From NCBI RefSeq assembly GCF_001648155.1, contig NZ_CP015199.1:2862501-2926500 (forward strand): a stretch of DNA of 64,000 nucleotides, read 5' to 3'. The translations under genes were made by a program, and so were the position numbers. This document shows, in pieces, positions 36,207 to 44,448 of this stretch. Source of the DNA: Chryseobacterium glaciei (GTDB taxonomy: Bacteria; Bacteroidota; Bacteroidia; Flavobacteriales; Weeksellaceae). The notes under the pieces are model-generated. The model had not been told where the DNA came from, searched no databases, and saw only the letters and a list, made by a program, of their open reading frames with translations. Each line of letters starts with the position of its first letter. The first letter of the stretch is position 1.

Positions 36207-37643
36207 TTACATTCCGTTGACGATTAATTTTAAAGTAGCATTAATGTCAATAACGGCGGTGATTCCTGTTGGATTTAAAAGAATATTGGTTGGTTTTAGG
36301 CTGAATACCTTTCCTCTCATATTCAATCCTTTATAATATTCTTTATTAAAGGCTTCTTCAATGCTTTTTCTTGAACTTTCTTCGATCTCCTGAGTCGGAA
36401 TTCCATATTCTTCCTCAATCATTTTAACAATTTTCCCTTGGAATAAAACGGAAGCTGTTTTTTGAAGAATATTCATGGTTTTCAGTTTAAACTTGGTATT
36501 AGACAAAACAATTTTTCTTTTCGTTTCGTCATACACCGGAATTCCGGAAATGATGGCTTTTCCTTTTATATAGCCGTCCGTTTGAGCTTCGATCATGATT
36601 TTATTATCCAGTCCGTATACCCTGATATCTGTGATTTTTACTTTTGAACCCTTTAAATCAAACTCTTTATTCAAAAAAGTTTTTCGTGCAATATTGGATG
36701 CTTCTGTAAAAGGAATATTTGCAGTCGTCTGAAGTGAAAATTTATCTGCAAGAACAGGAATTGAGTTAAAATTACTCGCCGTTTTTATAGGTTGGGAAGA
36801 TTCTGGTTTGCTTCCTGTAAAAGTTTCAGAATACACATCAATTCCAATATTGGTATCGATCTGATTTCCGTAAAATTTTAATGGAGTAATATTAATATTG
36901 ATTGGGGTCACTTTCAGCCAAGTATTATATTCTTCAGAAATATTGAAAGGTTGTGTAAAAACATTCCATGCCATCATCGCATATTGTTGAAAATTCAATT
37001 GCGTAGCCATCTGTTGGTCAAGGGTTTTACAGAATTTTTCCTGCTGTTCTTTTAAGCTTTTTTCAACTAAAGAAGTGATTGGGATTTTAATTTTTCCATA
37101 ATCCAAAACAGGTTTTGTAACCCATTTAAAACCATTAGGTTGCGTATTGGTCACAATAGTCCAGTTATTTTTAAAACTTAAAGACGTGTTGAACGACATC
37201 ACCGTTTCAAAAGTGGTGTTCTGATACGTGTAAACTCCCAAAGTTCCGATGCCTTTTTCTGCCCAGATTTTCAATGGAACTTCAATCAGTAAATTTTGAT
37301 TGGTTCCTCCAACTACACGGATGGCACGGGTTTTCCAGACTTTTACCTTGAATTGATCATTGTTGTTGTCGGTGTAAGAATCATCCTGATAGATCAAATC
37401 TTTCACAGAAGCGTTGATCATATTATTGATTTCCGAAAGCGGAATAGTCACCGGCATCGTAATACTGGATTTTATTTTTGGAAAATTATACACCGCCAAT
37501 TGATTATCAACATTAGTCTGCCCAAAAATATTGATACACGTTAATAGAAATAATATTTTAATGAATTTCAATTTCTTATGTTTTTTAGAATACGAAAATA
37601 AGGATATTTTAATTTTCAGGTTTAAAACTTTTTTCCAGTTCAA
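36207..37643 (-). CDS. DUF4403 family exported protein
   Basis: A 478-residue protein as drawn, with features of DUF4403 (tandem lipid-binding-like beta domains, VTIPLSEINNMINAS and later a repeat of PIPITSLVEKSLKEQ type). The signal peptide with clear hydrophobic core is KFIKILFLLTCINIFGQ. The ATG at 37643 lies inside folB and puts 25 extra residues ahead of the core; a TTG at 37571 would start exactly at the signal peptide and avoid the 35-base overlap. I keep the ATG coordinates but consider the TTG at least as likely. Function unknown; exported to the periplasm. Confidence 0.75.
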   Translation of the reverse strand: MNWKKVLNLKIKISLFSYSKKHKKLKFIKILFLLTCINIFGQTNVDNQLAVYNFPKIKSSITMPVTIPLSEINNMINASVKDLIYQDDSYTDNNNDQFKVKVWKTRAIRVVGGTNQNLLIEVPLKIWAEKGIGTLGVYTYQNTTFETVMSFNTSLSFKNNWTIVTNTQPNGFKWVTKPVLDYGKIKIPITSLVEKSLKEQQEKFCKTLDQQMATQLNFQQYAMMAWNVFTQPFNISEEYNTWLKVTPININITPLKFYGNQIDTNIGIDVYSETFTGSKPESSQPIKTASNFNSIPVLADKFSLQTTANIPFTEASNIARKTFLNKEFDLKGSKVKITDIRVYGLDNKIMIEAQTDGYIKGKAIISGIPVYDETKRKIVLSNTKFKLKTMNILQKTASVLFQGKIVKMIEEEYGIPTQEIEESSRKSIEEAFNKEYYKGLNMRGKVFSLKPTNILLNPTGITAVIDINATLKLIVNGM

Positions 37644-37977
37644 TACTTGCGCCTTTCATCTCGCCTTTCATTGGGGGAGCTGTTTTGGTAATTTTTAATT
37701 TAATGTAAGAAATCTGAGAAAATTTTTCATGAATTTTTGAAATAATTCTTCCTGCAACATGCTCCAATAATTTTGATTTAATTTTCATTTCACCATGAAC
37801 GATTGCGTTGATATCAGCATAACTGATAGTGTCGCTCAAATCATCCGATTCTGAAGCTTTCCATAAATCTGTGTGAAGTTCCAAATTCAATATATAGTAA
37901 GTTCCGATGATATTTTCTTCCGGCAGAACTCCGTGATAGGCATATATTTTTACATCTTCGAGATAGATTTTGCTCAT
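37609..37977 (-). CDS. folB: Dihydroneopterin aldolase
   Basis: A 122-residue folate-pathway enzyme releasing glycolaldehyde from dihydroneopterin. Motifs: IYLEDVKIYAYHGVLPEEN with the family Tyr and His-Gly, DTISYADINAIVHGEMKIK, LLEHVAGRII and the C-terminal Lys in IKLKITKTAPP. Length is typical. It follows thrC with a five-base gap, so it is probably in the thr transcript. Confidence 0.94.
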   Translation of the reverse strand: MSKIYLEDVKIYAYHGVLPEENIIGTYYILNLELHTDLWKASESDDLSDTISYADINAIVHGEMKIKSKLLEHVAGRIISKIHEKFSQISYIKLKITKTAPPMKGEMKGASIELEKSFKPEN

Positions 37978-37982
37978 TGCTT

Positions 37983-39287
37983 TTAATTTTTATCAAGCAA
38001 AATTCGTTTTAATTCTTCAAAATCTGCGTTAATTTCTACAGTTTTTTTCTCTTTCTTCATTAATTCAGCCAATGATTCAGGGACTTCAATTTTAATGTTA
38101 GTTGCTTTTTCTACCGCATCAGGAAACTTTACGGGATGAGCCGTACCTAGAATAAAGCCTTTTTTATCAGGATTTTCTTCTAAATATTTTTCTAACGAAG
38201 CAAAAGCAACCGCACTGTGTGGTTCCAAAGTATATCCGTAATTTTTGTAAACTTTTGAAATCGTTTTTAACGTTTCATCATCATTAATTGAATAACCTGA
38301 AATTGTGTTTTTAAGATCATTAAATTGATTATGAAAAAGTTCTAAAATTCGTGTAAAATTACTTGGATTTCCAACATCCATAGCATTTGACAAAGTTGCA
38401 ACTGTATCTTTATATTCTAATTTTTGAATTTTTAAATAATTCGGGACAACATCATTTTCATTACAAGCTGCAATAAAATGTTCCACGGGCAGTCCTCTGA
38501 AATGAGCTAGAATTCCTGCGCAAATATTCCCGAAATTCCCACTTGGAACACAGATTACAGGATTTTCATGATTAAATTTTTGCCATTGTTTTAAAGCTAA
38601 AAGATAATAAATCTGCTGTGGAAGCCATCTCGCCACATTGATGGAATTAGCGGAGGTTAAAAATAAATTTGAGTTGATTTCTTCATCCGAAAATGCCTGC
38701 TTCACCATATTCTGACAATCGTCAAAAGTTCCATTGACCTCAATTGCCGAAATATTTTCACCCAATGCCGTCAATTGCTTTTCCTGAACCGGACTTACTC
38801 TGTTTTTTGGATATAAAATCACTACATTCACTCCCCGAGTTTTGTAAAAACCGTGAGCAACCGCACCTCCTGTATCTCCTGAAGTTGCCACCAAAACGGT
38901 AACTTTCTTATCTTCATCCTTTAAAAAATAGGAGAGACATTGACTCATAAATCGAGCGCCAATATCTTTAAATGCCAACGTCGGACCATGAAAAAGTTCT
39001 AACACAGAAATTCTATCATTAATTTTTTTCAACGGAATTTCAAAATTGATTGTTTCTGCAACTATTTCTTTTAATAATGACTCAGGGATTTCATCACCAA
39101 CGAAATCTTTCATGCATATGAACGCAATTTCTTCATCTGAAAACTGATTTAAATTTTCAATAAAATCTTTTTCAAACTGAGGAATATTTTCAGGGAAAAA
39201 CAAGCCTTTTTCATTTCCCTGACCTTTAATGGTGGCAGTTTTAAAATTAACCTGTTCTTTTTTATCTTTTAAATTATAGTAGATCAT
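37983..39287 (-). CDS. thrC: Threonine synthase
   Basis: A 434-residue PLP enzyme converting phosphohomoserine to threonine. The N-terminal MIYYNLKDKKEQVNF is the usual family start. The PLP-lysine is in GPTLAFKDIGARFM; VLVATSGDTGGAVAHGFY and CVPSGNFGNICAGI are the phosphate-binding segments. The ATG at 39287 is chosen; the frame extends to 39362 but the extra residues are non-homologous and overlap thrB. Third gene of the thr operon, 25 bases after thrB. Confidence 0.95.
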   Translation of the reverse strand: MIYYNLKDKKEQVNFKTATIKGQGNEKGLFFPENIPQFEKDFIENLNQFSDEEIAFICMKDFVGDEIPESLLKEIVAETINFEIPLKKINDRISVLELFHGPTLAFKDIGARFMSQCLSYFLKDEDKKVTVLVATSGDTGGAVAHGFYKTRGVNVVILYPKNRVSPVQEKQLTALGENISAIEVNGTFDDCQNMVKQAFSDEEINSNLFLTSANSINVARWLPQQIYYLLALKQWQKFNHENPVICVPSGNFGNICAGILAHFRGLPVEHFIAACNENDVVPNYLKIQKLEYKDTVATLSNAMDVGNPSNFTRILELFHNQFNDLKNTISGYSINDDETLKTISKVYKNYGYTLEPHSAVAFASLEKYLEENPDKKGFILGTAHPVKFPDAVEKATNIKIEVPESLAELMKKEKKTVEINADFEELKRILLDKN

Positions 39288-39312
39288 TGTCTTGATTTTA
39301 ATTGAATTAATT

Positions 39313-40239
39313 CTAATCTTCATTAATGATTTCAATTCCCGCAGGATTGATTTTTGAAACATACACGAAACTTTCTATATTAATTTCATCATAAATCGAT
39401 TTCATCATTTCAGCAATTTTCTCTGCAGTTTCTTCCTTTTCTGTCAACATAAAAATTGAGGGACCAGAACCTGAAATTCCCCCACCTAAAGCTCCAAGCT
39501 GTAAACTTTTTGCTTTAACTTCATCAAATTTCGGAATCAAAATACTTCGAACAGGCTCAATAATAACATCGTTGAGACTTCTTCCGATCAAAGCATGATC
39601 ATTTTTTTCAATTCCGGCTACCAATCCTGCGATATTTCCCCATTGTTGTACAGCGTCTTTAAGTAAAATATTTTTCTTTAAAATTTGTCTTGCATCTGAT
39701 GTTTTCACTTCAACTTGTGGATGTACCGCTGCAACAAATAAGTTTGGACAGTTTAGCGGAATAATATCAATTGGATCAGTTGATTTTACTAATGTTATTC
39801 CGCCCAAAAGGCAAGGTGCAATATTGTCTGCATGCCTTACACCGGAAGCTAATTCTTCTCCAAACATGGCAAAATGGATCATTTGATTTTGAGAAAAAAT
39901 ATTTCCTAATAAAGTATTAGCTCCAAAGGCGGCTCCGGCGGCACTAGCCGCGCTGGAGCCAAGCCCGCTTCCCGGTTTTATATTTTTATGAATAGTCACC
40001 TCAAAACCATTTTTAAGCTTCAAATGTTCCTGAATTTTTAACAGAACAACTCCAGCAACATTTTCTTCCGCTTTTTCAGGAAGTCCAAAATTATCTGTGT
40101 GTTTTATAATGATGTCGGGAGTTTCCAGTAATTTAAACTCCATTTCATCATAAGGTTGGTTGATTGCCATTCCTAAAATATCAAAACCACAAACCAAATT
40201 GGCAACTGTTGCAGGAACTCTTATTTTTATCTTTTTCAT
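39313..40239 (-). CDS. thrB: Homoserine kinase
   Basis: A 308-residue GHMP-family kinase phosphorylating homoserine. It has VRVPATVANLVCGFDIL-like start (KIRVPATVANLVCGFD), the ATP-binding motif PGSGLGSSAASAAGAAFG, and the third motif LGALGGGISGSGPSIFML. All three GHMP motifs are intact. Ten bases after thrA in the same direction. Confidence 0.95.
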   Translation of the reverse strand: MKKIKIRVPATVANLVCGFDILGMAINQPYDEMEFKLLETPDIIIKHTDNFGLPEKAEENVAGVVLLKIQEHLKLKNGFEVTIHKNIKPGSGLGSSAASAAGAAFGANTLLGNIFSQNQMIHFAMFGEELASGVRHADNIAPCLLGGITLVKSTDPIDIIPLNCPNLFVAAVHPQVEVKTSDARQILKKNILLKDAVQQWGNIAGLVAGIEKNDHALIGRSLNDVIIEPVRSILIPKFDEVKAKSLQLGALGGGISGSGPSIFMLTEKEETAEKIAEMMKSIYDEINIESFVYVSKINPAGIEIINED

Positions 40240-40249
40240 ATTTTATTAT

Positions 40250-42700
40250 TTAAATTGAACGAACGATATCTGCAAAAACTCCGCTTGCTGTTACTTCAGC
40301 GCCCGCACCAGCTCCTTTTACGACTAATGGTTGCTCAGAATATCGCAAAGTTTTTAGAATAACAATATTGTCTTTGCCGTAAAGATGAAACACGTCACTT
40401 TCCGGTGCGATGTGCTGTAGTCCGACTTTGGCTTTTCCGTCTTTAAATTCGGCAACATATTTTAAAATTTTACCTTCTTTTTTAGCTTTGTCTAATATGT
40501 TTTTAAAATGATCTTCATATTGAATCATCTTGCTGTAAAAATCATCAACACTTCCGTTCATACATTCTTCAGGAAGAAATTGGATGTTTTCTATTTCATC
40601 AAACTGAAGCGGATATCCGGATTCTCTTGCCAGAATTAAAATTTTTCGGGCAACATCTGTTCCTGCCAAATCAAGTCTTGGATCAGGCTCTGTAAAACCT
40701 TGTTTTTGTGCTTCGGCTACGACCTCAGAAAACGTTTTGCTTCCGTCATAATTGTTGAAAACAAAATTTAATGTTCCACTCAATACGGCTTGAATTGAAG
40801 TGATTTGGTCACCGCTTCTTATCAGATCATTAATAGTTCCGATAATAGGAAGGCTGGCTCCCACATTGGTTTCAAAGAAAAATTTGCAACTGTGATTTTT
40901 AGCAATATTTTTTAATGATTTATATTTTTCAAAGTCAGAGGAAGCGGCAATTTTGTTGCAGGCGACAATATTTATGCTTCTTTTTAATACTGTTTCATAA
41001 ATTTTGGGAATTTCTGCATTGGCTGTTACATCTACAAAAACTGAGTTTCTAAGGTTTCTTGAAATAATTTCTTCTGCAAATTTTTTGATGGAAGCTTGTT
41101 CGCCATTTTCTAGTTTCTCATTCAATTCATTTTGTGAAATTCCCTGATCTGAAAATACCATTTTACGACTGTTGGAAATTCCTGCAATTCTTAAATTAAT
41201 TAAAAGATTTTCCTGCAAATATTTATTCTGATCATAAATCTGCTGAATTAGTTTTGAACCAACATTTCCTGTTCCGCAAATATAAAGGTGAATCTGTTTT
41301 ATTTCGGATTCAAAAAACTCTTCGTGAAGTACATTTACGGCTTTTTTAATATTTTTTTCTGAGATCACAATGCTTATATTTCTTTCTGAAGAACCTTGAG
41401 CAATAGCTCTGATATTAATTCCGTTATTTCCTAAACAACCGAACATTTTAGCGCTTACACCGCTCCTATTTTTCATATTTTCTCCGACCAGAGCGACAAT
41501 TGAAAGTCCGGATTCTATTTTTACAGGAGAGATTCTTTTTAATTTTAAATCATCCTCAAAAGAAGAATTGATGGTATTTTCTGCATTAAAAGTATTTTTT
41601 TCATTGATCGCAATGGTAATCGAATGCTCCGAAGAACTTTGAGTAATAAGGATTACATTTATTTTTTCATAACTGAGACATTGAAACAATTTTGCCGAAA
41701 TACCGGGAATCCCAACCATTCCGCTGCCTTCTAAAGTAAGAAGGGCTATGTTGCTCATATTTGAAATTCCGACTGCGACTTGCTGTTCTTCACCTTCTGA
41801 AATTTTAATGTTATGAGATATGAAAGTTCCTGAAGCTTCGGGATCAAAAGTATTTTTAATCCTTAAATCAATATTTTTCACCATTACAGGCTGAATTGTT
41901 GGTGGATAAAGAACTTTTGCTCCAAAATGAGAAAGTTCCATTGCTTCCTGATAAGAAATTTCCGGAATGGGTTTCGCGTTAGGAGAAAGTTTGGGATCTG
42001 CGGTCATCATTCCGCTTACATCAGTCCATATTTGGAGTTCTTCAGCATTGAGTAATGACGCAAATATTGAGGCAGTATAATCTGATCCGCCTCTTCCCAA
42101 CGTTGTTGTATTTCCGTTGTGATCTTTAGCAATAAACCCGGGAACGACAGTTATTTGGTGTTGATTTTCTTCAAAATATTTAATTAAATTTCTTTCAGTA
42201 GCTTCAAAATCAACTTTTGCATTGGTGAAGTTGCTGTTTGTGATAATATGATCCGCAGAATTCATCCAGACAGCGTCCAATTTTTCAAATTTAAATCTTG
42301 CAGCAATAATATTTGATGATAAAAATTCTCCATAAGAGGTTATTTTATCTTTGGTACGACCTGTAAATTCACCTAAAACAAATATTCCGTTGCAAAGGTC
42401 TTCGATATCATTAAAATGTTTTTTTACAAAACTTAGCCATGCACTCTGTTCTAAAATCGGGATAAGTTCTTTTACAAGATTTAAATATTTTTCTTCAATT
42501 GTTTTGATGATGGAAAGATAGCCGTCATCATTATTTGAAGCCTGTTCAGCTGCTTTTATGAGCTGATCTGTTACGCTATGTAACGCTGAAACTACAACAA
42601 CTATTTTTTGTGAAGATTCTTTTTTAATGATATTTTCTACTTTCAGAATATTTTCTGAATTGGCTACAGATGTTCCGCCGAATTTGAGGACTTTCATCAT
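40250..42700 (-). CDS. thrA: Bifunctional aspartate kinase / homoserine dehydrogenase
   Basis: An 816-residue fusion for the first and third steps of the threonine/methionine branch. Aspartokinase (about 1-290) has KVLKFGGTSVANSENI and TTLGRGGSDYTASIFA; two ACT-like regulatory segments (about 310-450) hold AKLFQCLSYEKINVILITQS and SAKMFGCLGNNGINIRAIAQ. Homoserine dehydrogenase (about 465-816) begins IHLYICGTGNVGSKLIQQI and has FFETNVGASLPIIGTINDL, VLSGTLNFVFNN and GTDVARKILILARE. The tandem ATG at 42700/42697 is preferred over the GTG at 42736, which would put 12 unrelated residues ahead of the kinase start. A leader peptide gene lies upstream. Confidence 0.95.
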   Translation of the reverse strand: MMKVLKFGGTSVANSENILKVENIIKKESSQKIVVVVSALHSVTDQLIKAAEQASNNDDGYLSIIKTIEEKYLNLVKELIPILEQSAWLSFVKKHFNDIEDLCNGIFVLGEFTGRTKDKITSYGEFLSSNIIAARFKFEKLDAVWMNSADHIITNSNFTNAKVDFEATERNLIKYFEENQHQITVVPGFIAKDHNGNTTTLGRGGSDYTASIFASLLNAEELQIWTDVSGMMTADPKLSPNAKPIPEISYQEAMELSHFGAKVLYPPTIQPVMVKNIDLRIKNTFDPEASGTFISHNIKISEGEEQQVAVGISNMSNIALLTLEGSGMVGIPGISAKLFQCLSYEKINVILITQSSSEHSITIAINEKNTFNAENTINSSFEDDLKLKRISPVKIESGLSIVALVGENMKNRSGVSAKMFGCLGNNGINIRAIAQGSSERNISIVISEKNIKKAVNVLHEEFFESEIKQIHLYICGTGNVGSKLIQQIYDQNKYLQENLLINLRIAGISNSRKMVFSDQGISQNELNEKLENGEQASIKKFAEEIISRNLRNSVFVDVTANAEIPKIYETVLKRSINIVACNKIAASSDFEKYKSLKNIAKNHSCKFFFETNVGASLPIIGTINDLIRSGDQITSIQAVLSGTLNFVFNNYDGSKTFSEVVAEAQKQGFTEPDPRLDLAGTDVARKILILARESGYPLQFDEIENIQFLPEECMNGSVDDFYSKMIQYEDHFKNILDKAKKEGKILKYVAEFKDGKAKVGLQHIAPESDVFHLYGKDNIVILKTLRYSEQPLVVKGAGAGAEVTASGVFADIVRSI

Positions 42701-42741
42701 TTTTTGATTTTGAATTATTGAAATAGAATTTTTCACTCTTT

Positions 42742-42798
42742 AAAAAAAGAGCACGGGTGCCGATGATAATATGTGAAAATTTACCCCGTTATGGGGTA
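42742..42798 (-). promoter_or_regulatory. Candidate attenuator structures of the thr operon
   Basis: On the minus strand a hairpin with 6-bp arms TACCCC/GGGGTA (42782-42798) spans the leader peptide's last codons, with its stop codon in the loop. Downstream is a GC-rich block GGCACCCGTGCTC followed by seven Ts (42742-42761), a possible terminator. CGGG of the first hairpin can alternatively pair with CCCG of the block, but only over four bases. The exact switch is not settled. Confidence 0.5.
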
Positions 42799-42878
42799 GT
42801 AGTTGTAGAAACAGAAGATACTTCAGAAGTAGAAAACTTCGGAATAGAAATATCAGATATGTTTCTTGTAAATTTCAT
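42789..42878 (-). CDS. Threonine/isoleucine-rich leader peptide of the thr operon
   Basis: A 29-codon frame starting at the ATG at 42878. The peptide carries Thr at positions 4, 17 and 25-28 (four in a row: STTTTP at the end), Ile at 7, 10 and 12, and many Ser. It stops 88 bases before the thrA ATG, with a hairpin across its end. A promoter (42889-42919) starts transcription four or so bases before its ATG. Thr and Ile runs are what an attenuation peptide for this operon should contain, as in the enterobacterial thrL. No homology to thrL is claimed. Confidence 0.75.
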   Translation of the reverse strand: MKFTRNISDISIPKFSTSEVSSVSTTTTP

Positions 42879-42888
42879 TGTTGTAAAA

Positions 42889-42919
42889 CAAATGTACAAA
42901 TTATTTTTAAATATCAAAA
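42889..42919 (-). promoter_or_regulatory. Promoter of the thr leader and operon
   Basis: Reading the minus strand: TTTTG (42915-42919), an 18-base spacer, then TACATTTG (42889-42896). Both boxes and spacing match the Bacteroidetes -33/-7 consensus. The transcript would begin about four bases before the leader ATG. Confidence 0.75.
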
Positions 42920-43005
42920 TGTAAAGGGAAAAGATTATTTTTCAATATAATGTGATTTATTAAAAATATTTATTAAATTTATAAGCTAAACTAAATCAAA
43001 TTATT

Positions 43006-43218
43006 ATGAAAAATCTAAAAAAATTAAACAGAAAGGATTTAGAACAAATCAATGGGGCAGGAGTGCCGCCAATTTCACATTGCAACGGTTGCCCGACAGG
43101 TGCCTTTGGACCAAATGATACTCATTCTTGTGAAGCGTATTGGGGACTTCCGGAGACTTGTAGAAAATGTGTTCTTGTTAATATGGAGTGTTTTGAACTA
43201 GTTCCAATATTAAAATAA
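43006..43218 (+). CDS. Double-glycine-type leader peptide, cysteine-rich core (1)
   Basis: A 70-residue peptide. The leader MKNLKKLNRKDLEQINGAG is of the double-glycine (here GA) kind seen on bacteriocin-like peptides of Chryseobacterium, normally cut by a peptidase-containing ABC exporter. The core has six cysteines in the order CxxC, then SCEAYWG, then ETCRKCV and a final ECF. No immunity, exporter or modification gene is adjacent. The 5' region has the sequence CTAAACTAAATCAAA shared with the third gene. Activity as a bacteriocin or signalling peptide is not shown by sequence. Confidence 0.75.
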   Translation: MKNLKKLNRKDLEQINGAGVPPISHCNGCPTGAFGPNDTHSCEAYWGLPETCRKCVLVNMECFELVPILK

Positions 43219-43226
43219 ATAATACT

Positions 43227-43448
43227 ATGAAAAACTTAAGAAAATTAAACAGACAAAATTTAGAACAGATTAACGGAGCTGGAGTTTCACGTTGTGATGG
43301 ATGTCCTAGTCATCTTGTTTTTGGCCCTGGAGGAGGATGGCCTGATACCTCTAGTGCTTCTTGTGAAGCCTATTTTGGTTTATCCGAAACCTGTAAAATG
43401 TGTGTGATGGTGAGTGTAGATTGCTTTGTTCAAATCTCTGCGATCTAA
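43227..43448 (+). CDS. Double-glycine-type leader peptide, cysteine-rich core (2)
   Basis: A 73-residue paralogue of the first peptide, eight bases after it. Leader MKNLRKLNRQNLEQINGAG, core with the same six-cysteine order (CDGCP, FGPGGG, SCEAYFG, ETCKMCV, VDCF). The core differs more than the leader, as expected for a family with conserved processing and diversified mature peptide. Probably cotranscribed with the first gene. Confidence 0.75.
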   Translation: MKNLRKLNRQNLEQINGAGVSRCDGCPSHLVFGPGGGWPDTSSASCEAYFGLSETCKMCVMVSVDCFVQISAI

Positions 43449-43480
43449 AAAGTGTTGTAAAAACTGGAATTTATATTTTA

Positions 43481-43500
43481 AACTAAACTAAACTAAACTA
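43481..43500 (+). repeat. Pentanucleotide repeat (AACTA)4
   Basis: Four exact AACTA units directly upstream of the third peptide gene, followed by AATCAAA and the ATG. The first peptide gene has the same motif with about two units, so the copy number differs between paralogues. Confidence 0.8.
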
Positions 43501-43512
43501 AATCAAAATATT

Positions 43513-43698
43513 ATGAAAAATCTAAAAAAAATTAACAGAGAAAATTTGAAATCAGTTAATGGCGGTGCAACTTGTAATTATGCTTGCCCTCCAGGGCCTT
43601 ACGGACCCGGGTTTCCAAGATCGTGTGAAGCTTTTGATGCTTTGCCGTCATGTTGTAAATCAAAAGTTTTAGTGAGTATGGATTGCTTTCCTCAATAA
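43513..43698 (+). CDS. Double-glycine-type leader peptide, cysteine-rich core (3)
   Basis: A 61-residue paralogue with the canonical leader ending VNGG (MKNLKKINRENLKSVNGG). The core keeps six cysteines but with CxxxC and an adjacent pair: CNYACPPGPYGP, SCEAFDALPSCC, DCFP. It has lost the first peptide's ETCxxC spacing. Preceded by the (AACTA)4 repeat. The mature peptide would be about 43 residues. Confidence 0.75.
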   Translation: MKNLKKINRENLKSVNGGATCNYACPPGPYGPGFPRSCEAFDALPSCCKSKVLVSMDCFPQ

Positions 43699-43726
43699 TA
43701 ACTTAAATATCAAATTCAAATAAACT

Positions 43727-43894
43727 ATGAAAAATTTAAAAAAACTTTCAAGAACAGAACAAACGAAAATCCAAGGAGGTTTTACACAGGTTCAGATAGA
43801 TGCTTGTGGAGGTGAAGCATATGTATGCTTCCGTGCAGGAGGATGGGGTTGTTGGAGAAAACCTGGAGGAACTTGTTATGCACCTATGGTTTAA
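43727..43894 (+). CDS. Double-glycine-type leader peptide, divergent core (4)
   Basis: A 55-residue peptide. Leader MKNLKKLSRTEQTKIQGG is clearly related to the other three, but the core is different: four cysteines and many Gly/Trp (ACGGEAYVCF, GGWGCWRKPGG, TCYAPMV). The mature part would be about 37 residues. It starts 28 bases after the third gene and is closed by the terminator at 43902. Confidence 0.72.
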   Translation: MKNLKKLSRTEQTKIQGGFTQVQIDACGGEAYVCFRAGGWGCWRKPGGTCYAPMV

Positions 43895-43901
43895 TAAAGA
43901 A

Positions 43902-43927
43902 AAAAGCACTGTAAAAACAGTGCTTTT
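43902..43927. terminator. Bidirectional terminator of the peptide cluster
   Basis: AAAAGCACTG and CAGTGCTTTT arms with a six-base loop, between the peptide cluster and the convergent gene at 43948. Confidence 0.88.
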
Positions 43928-43947
43928 GATTTTTAATTACTTTTTAA

Positions 43948-44448
43948 CTATTGAGAATTAATTTTTTTCTTTGGAATATTTAACTTAGAACTTAAGTTCG
44001 GAAAATATTTTATCATCTCTGAAATGTTTTTTCCTGCAGTATCAATAAATTTCCAGAGCTTTCCATTATCTTTAGAAATACCTATTAAGTAATAGTCTCC
44101 TAAAATTTTACCTTTTGGAGTTTCCATTTCTATTTTTTGATGAACTACAGTTTGTAATTCAGCTTTATTATTTATAATATCTGAAACCTCAGAAAAAGTA
44201 ACATCTTTAAAAGTATATCCCGCTTTTTCCATCTGATTTATGGCGTCCACAGAAGCATCAATCATTTTCTTTTTATTTCCATACATCTTTATTACTCCAT
44301 CATAAACGTAATTACTAAAAGCGTCATAATTTTTTTCCATGAAGTATTTCCTCATGTCATTAGCTTGTTTAATAACGGTTTGTTTTTGATTTTGCGAAAA
44401 ACCAAAAATAATGATACATAAAAATATAATTGAAAATACTTTTTTCAT
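43948..44448 (-). CDS. Exported hypothetical protein, possibly NTF2-like
   Basis: A 166-residue protein with a signal peptide ending FSQ (residue 19). The mature part has the size and helix-then-sheet layout of SnoaL/NTF2-like folds (MRKYFMEKNYDAFSNYVYDG, GKILGDYYLIGISKDNGKLW), but this is a weak match. It directly abuts the nadA stop and may be cotranscribed with nadA. Function unknown. Confidence 0.6.
   Translation of the reverse strand: MKKVFSIIFLCIIIFGFSQNQKQTVIKQANDMRKYFMEKNYDAFSNYVYDGVIKMYGNKKKMIDASVDAINQMEKAGYTFKDVTFSEVSDIINNKAELQTVVHQKIEMETPKGKILGDYYLIGISKDNGKLWKFIDTAGKNISEMIKYFPNLSSKLNIPKKKINSQ

Noticed and set aside
42701..42736. GTG start of thrA 12 codons upstream
   Set aside because: It lies just after the T run of the attenuator and adds residues that do not fit the aspartokinase start.
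43006..43894. Tandem peptide genes as repeats from assembly error
   Set aside because: The cores differ in length and sequence and the cysteine patterns are conserved, so they are distinct paralogues.
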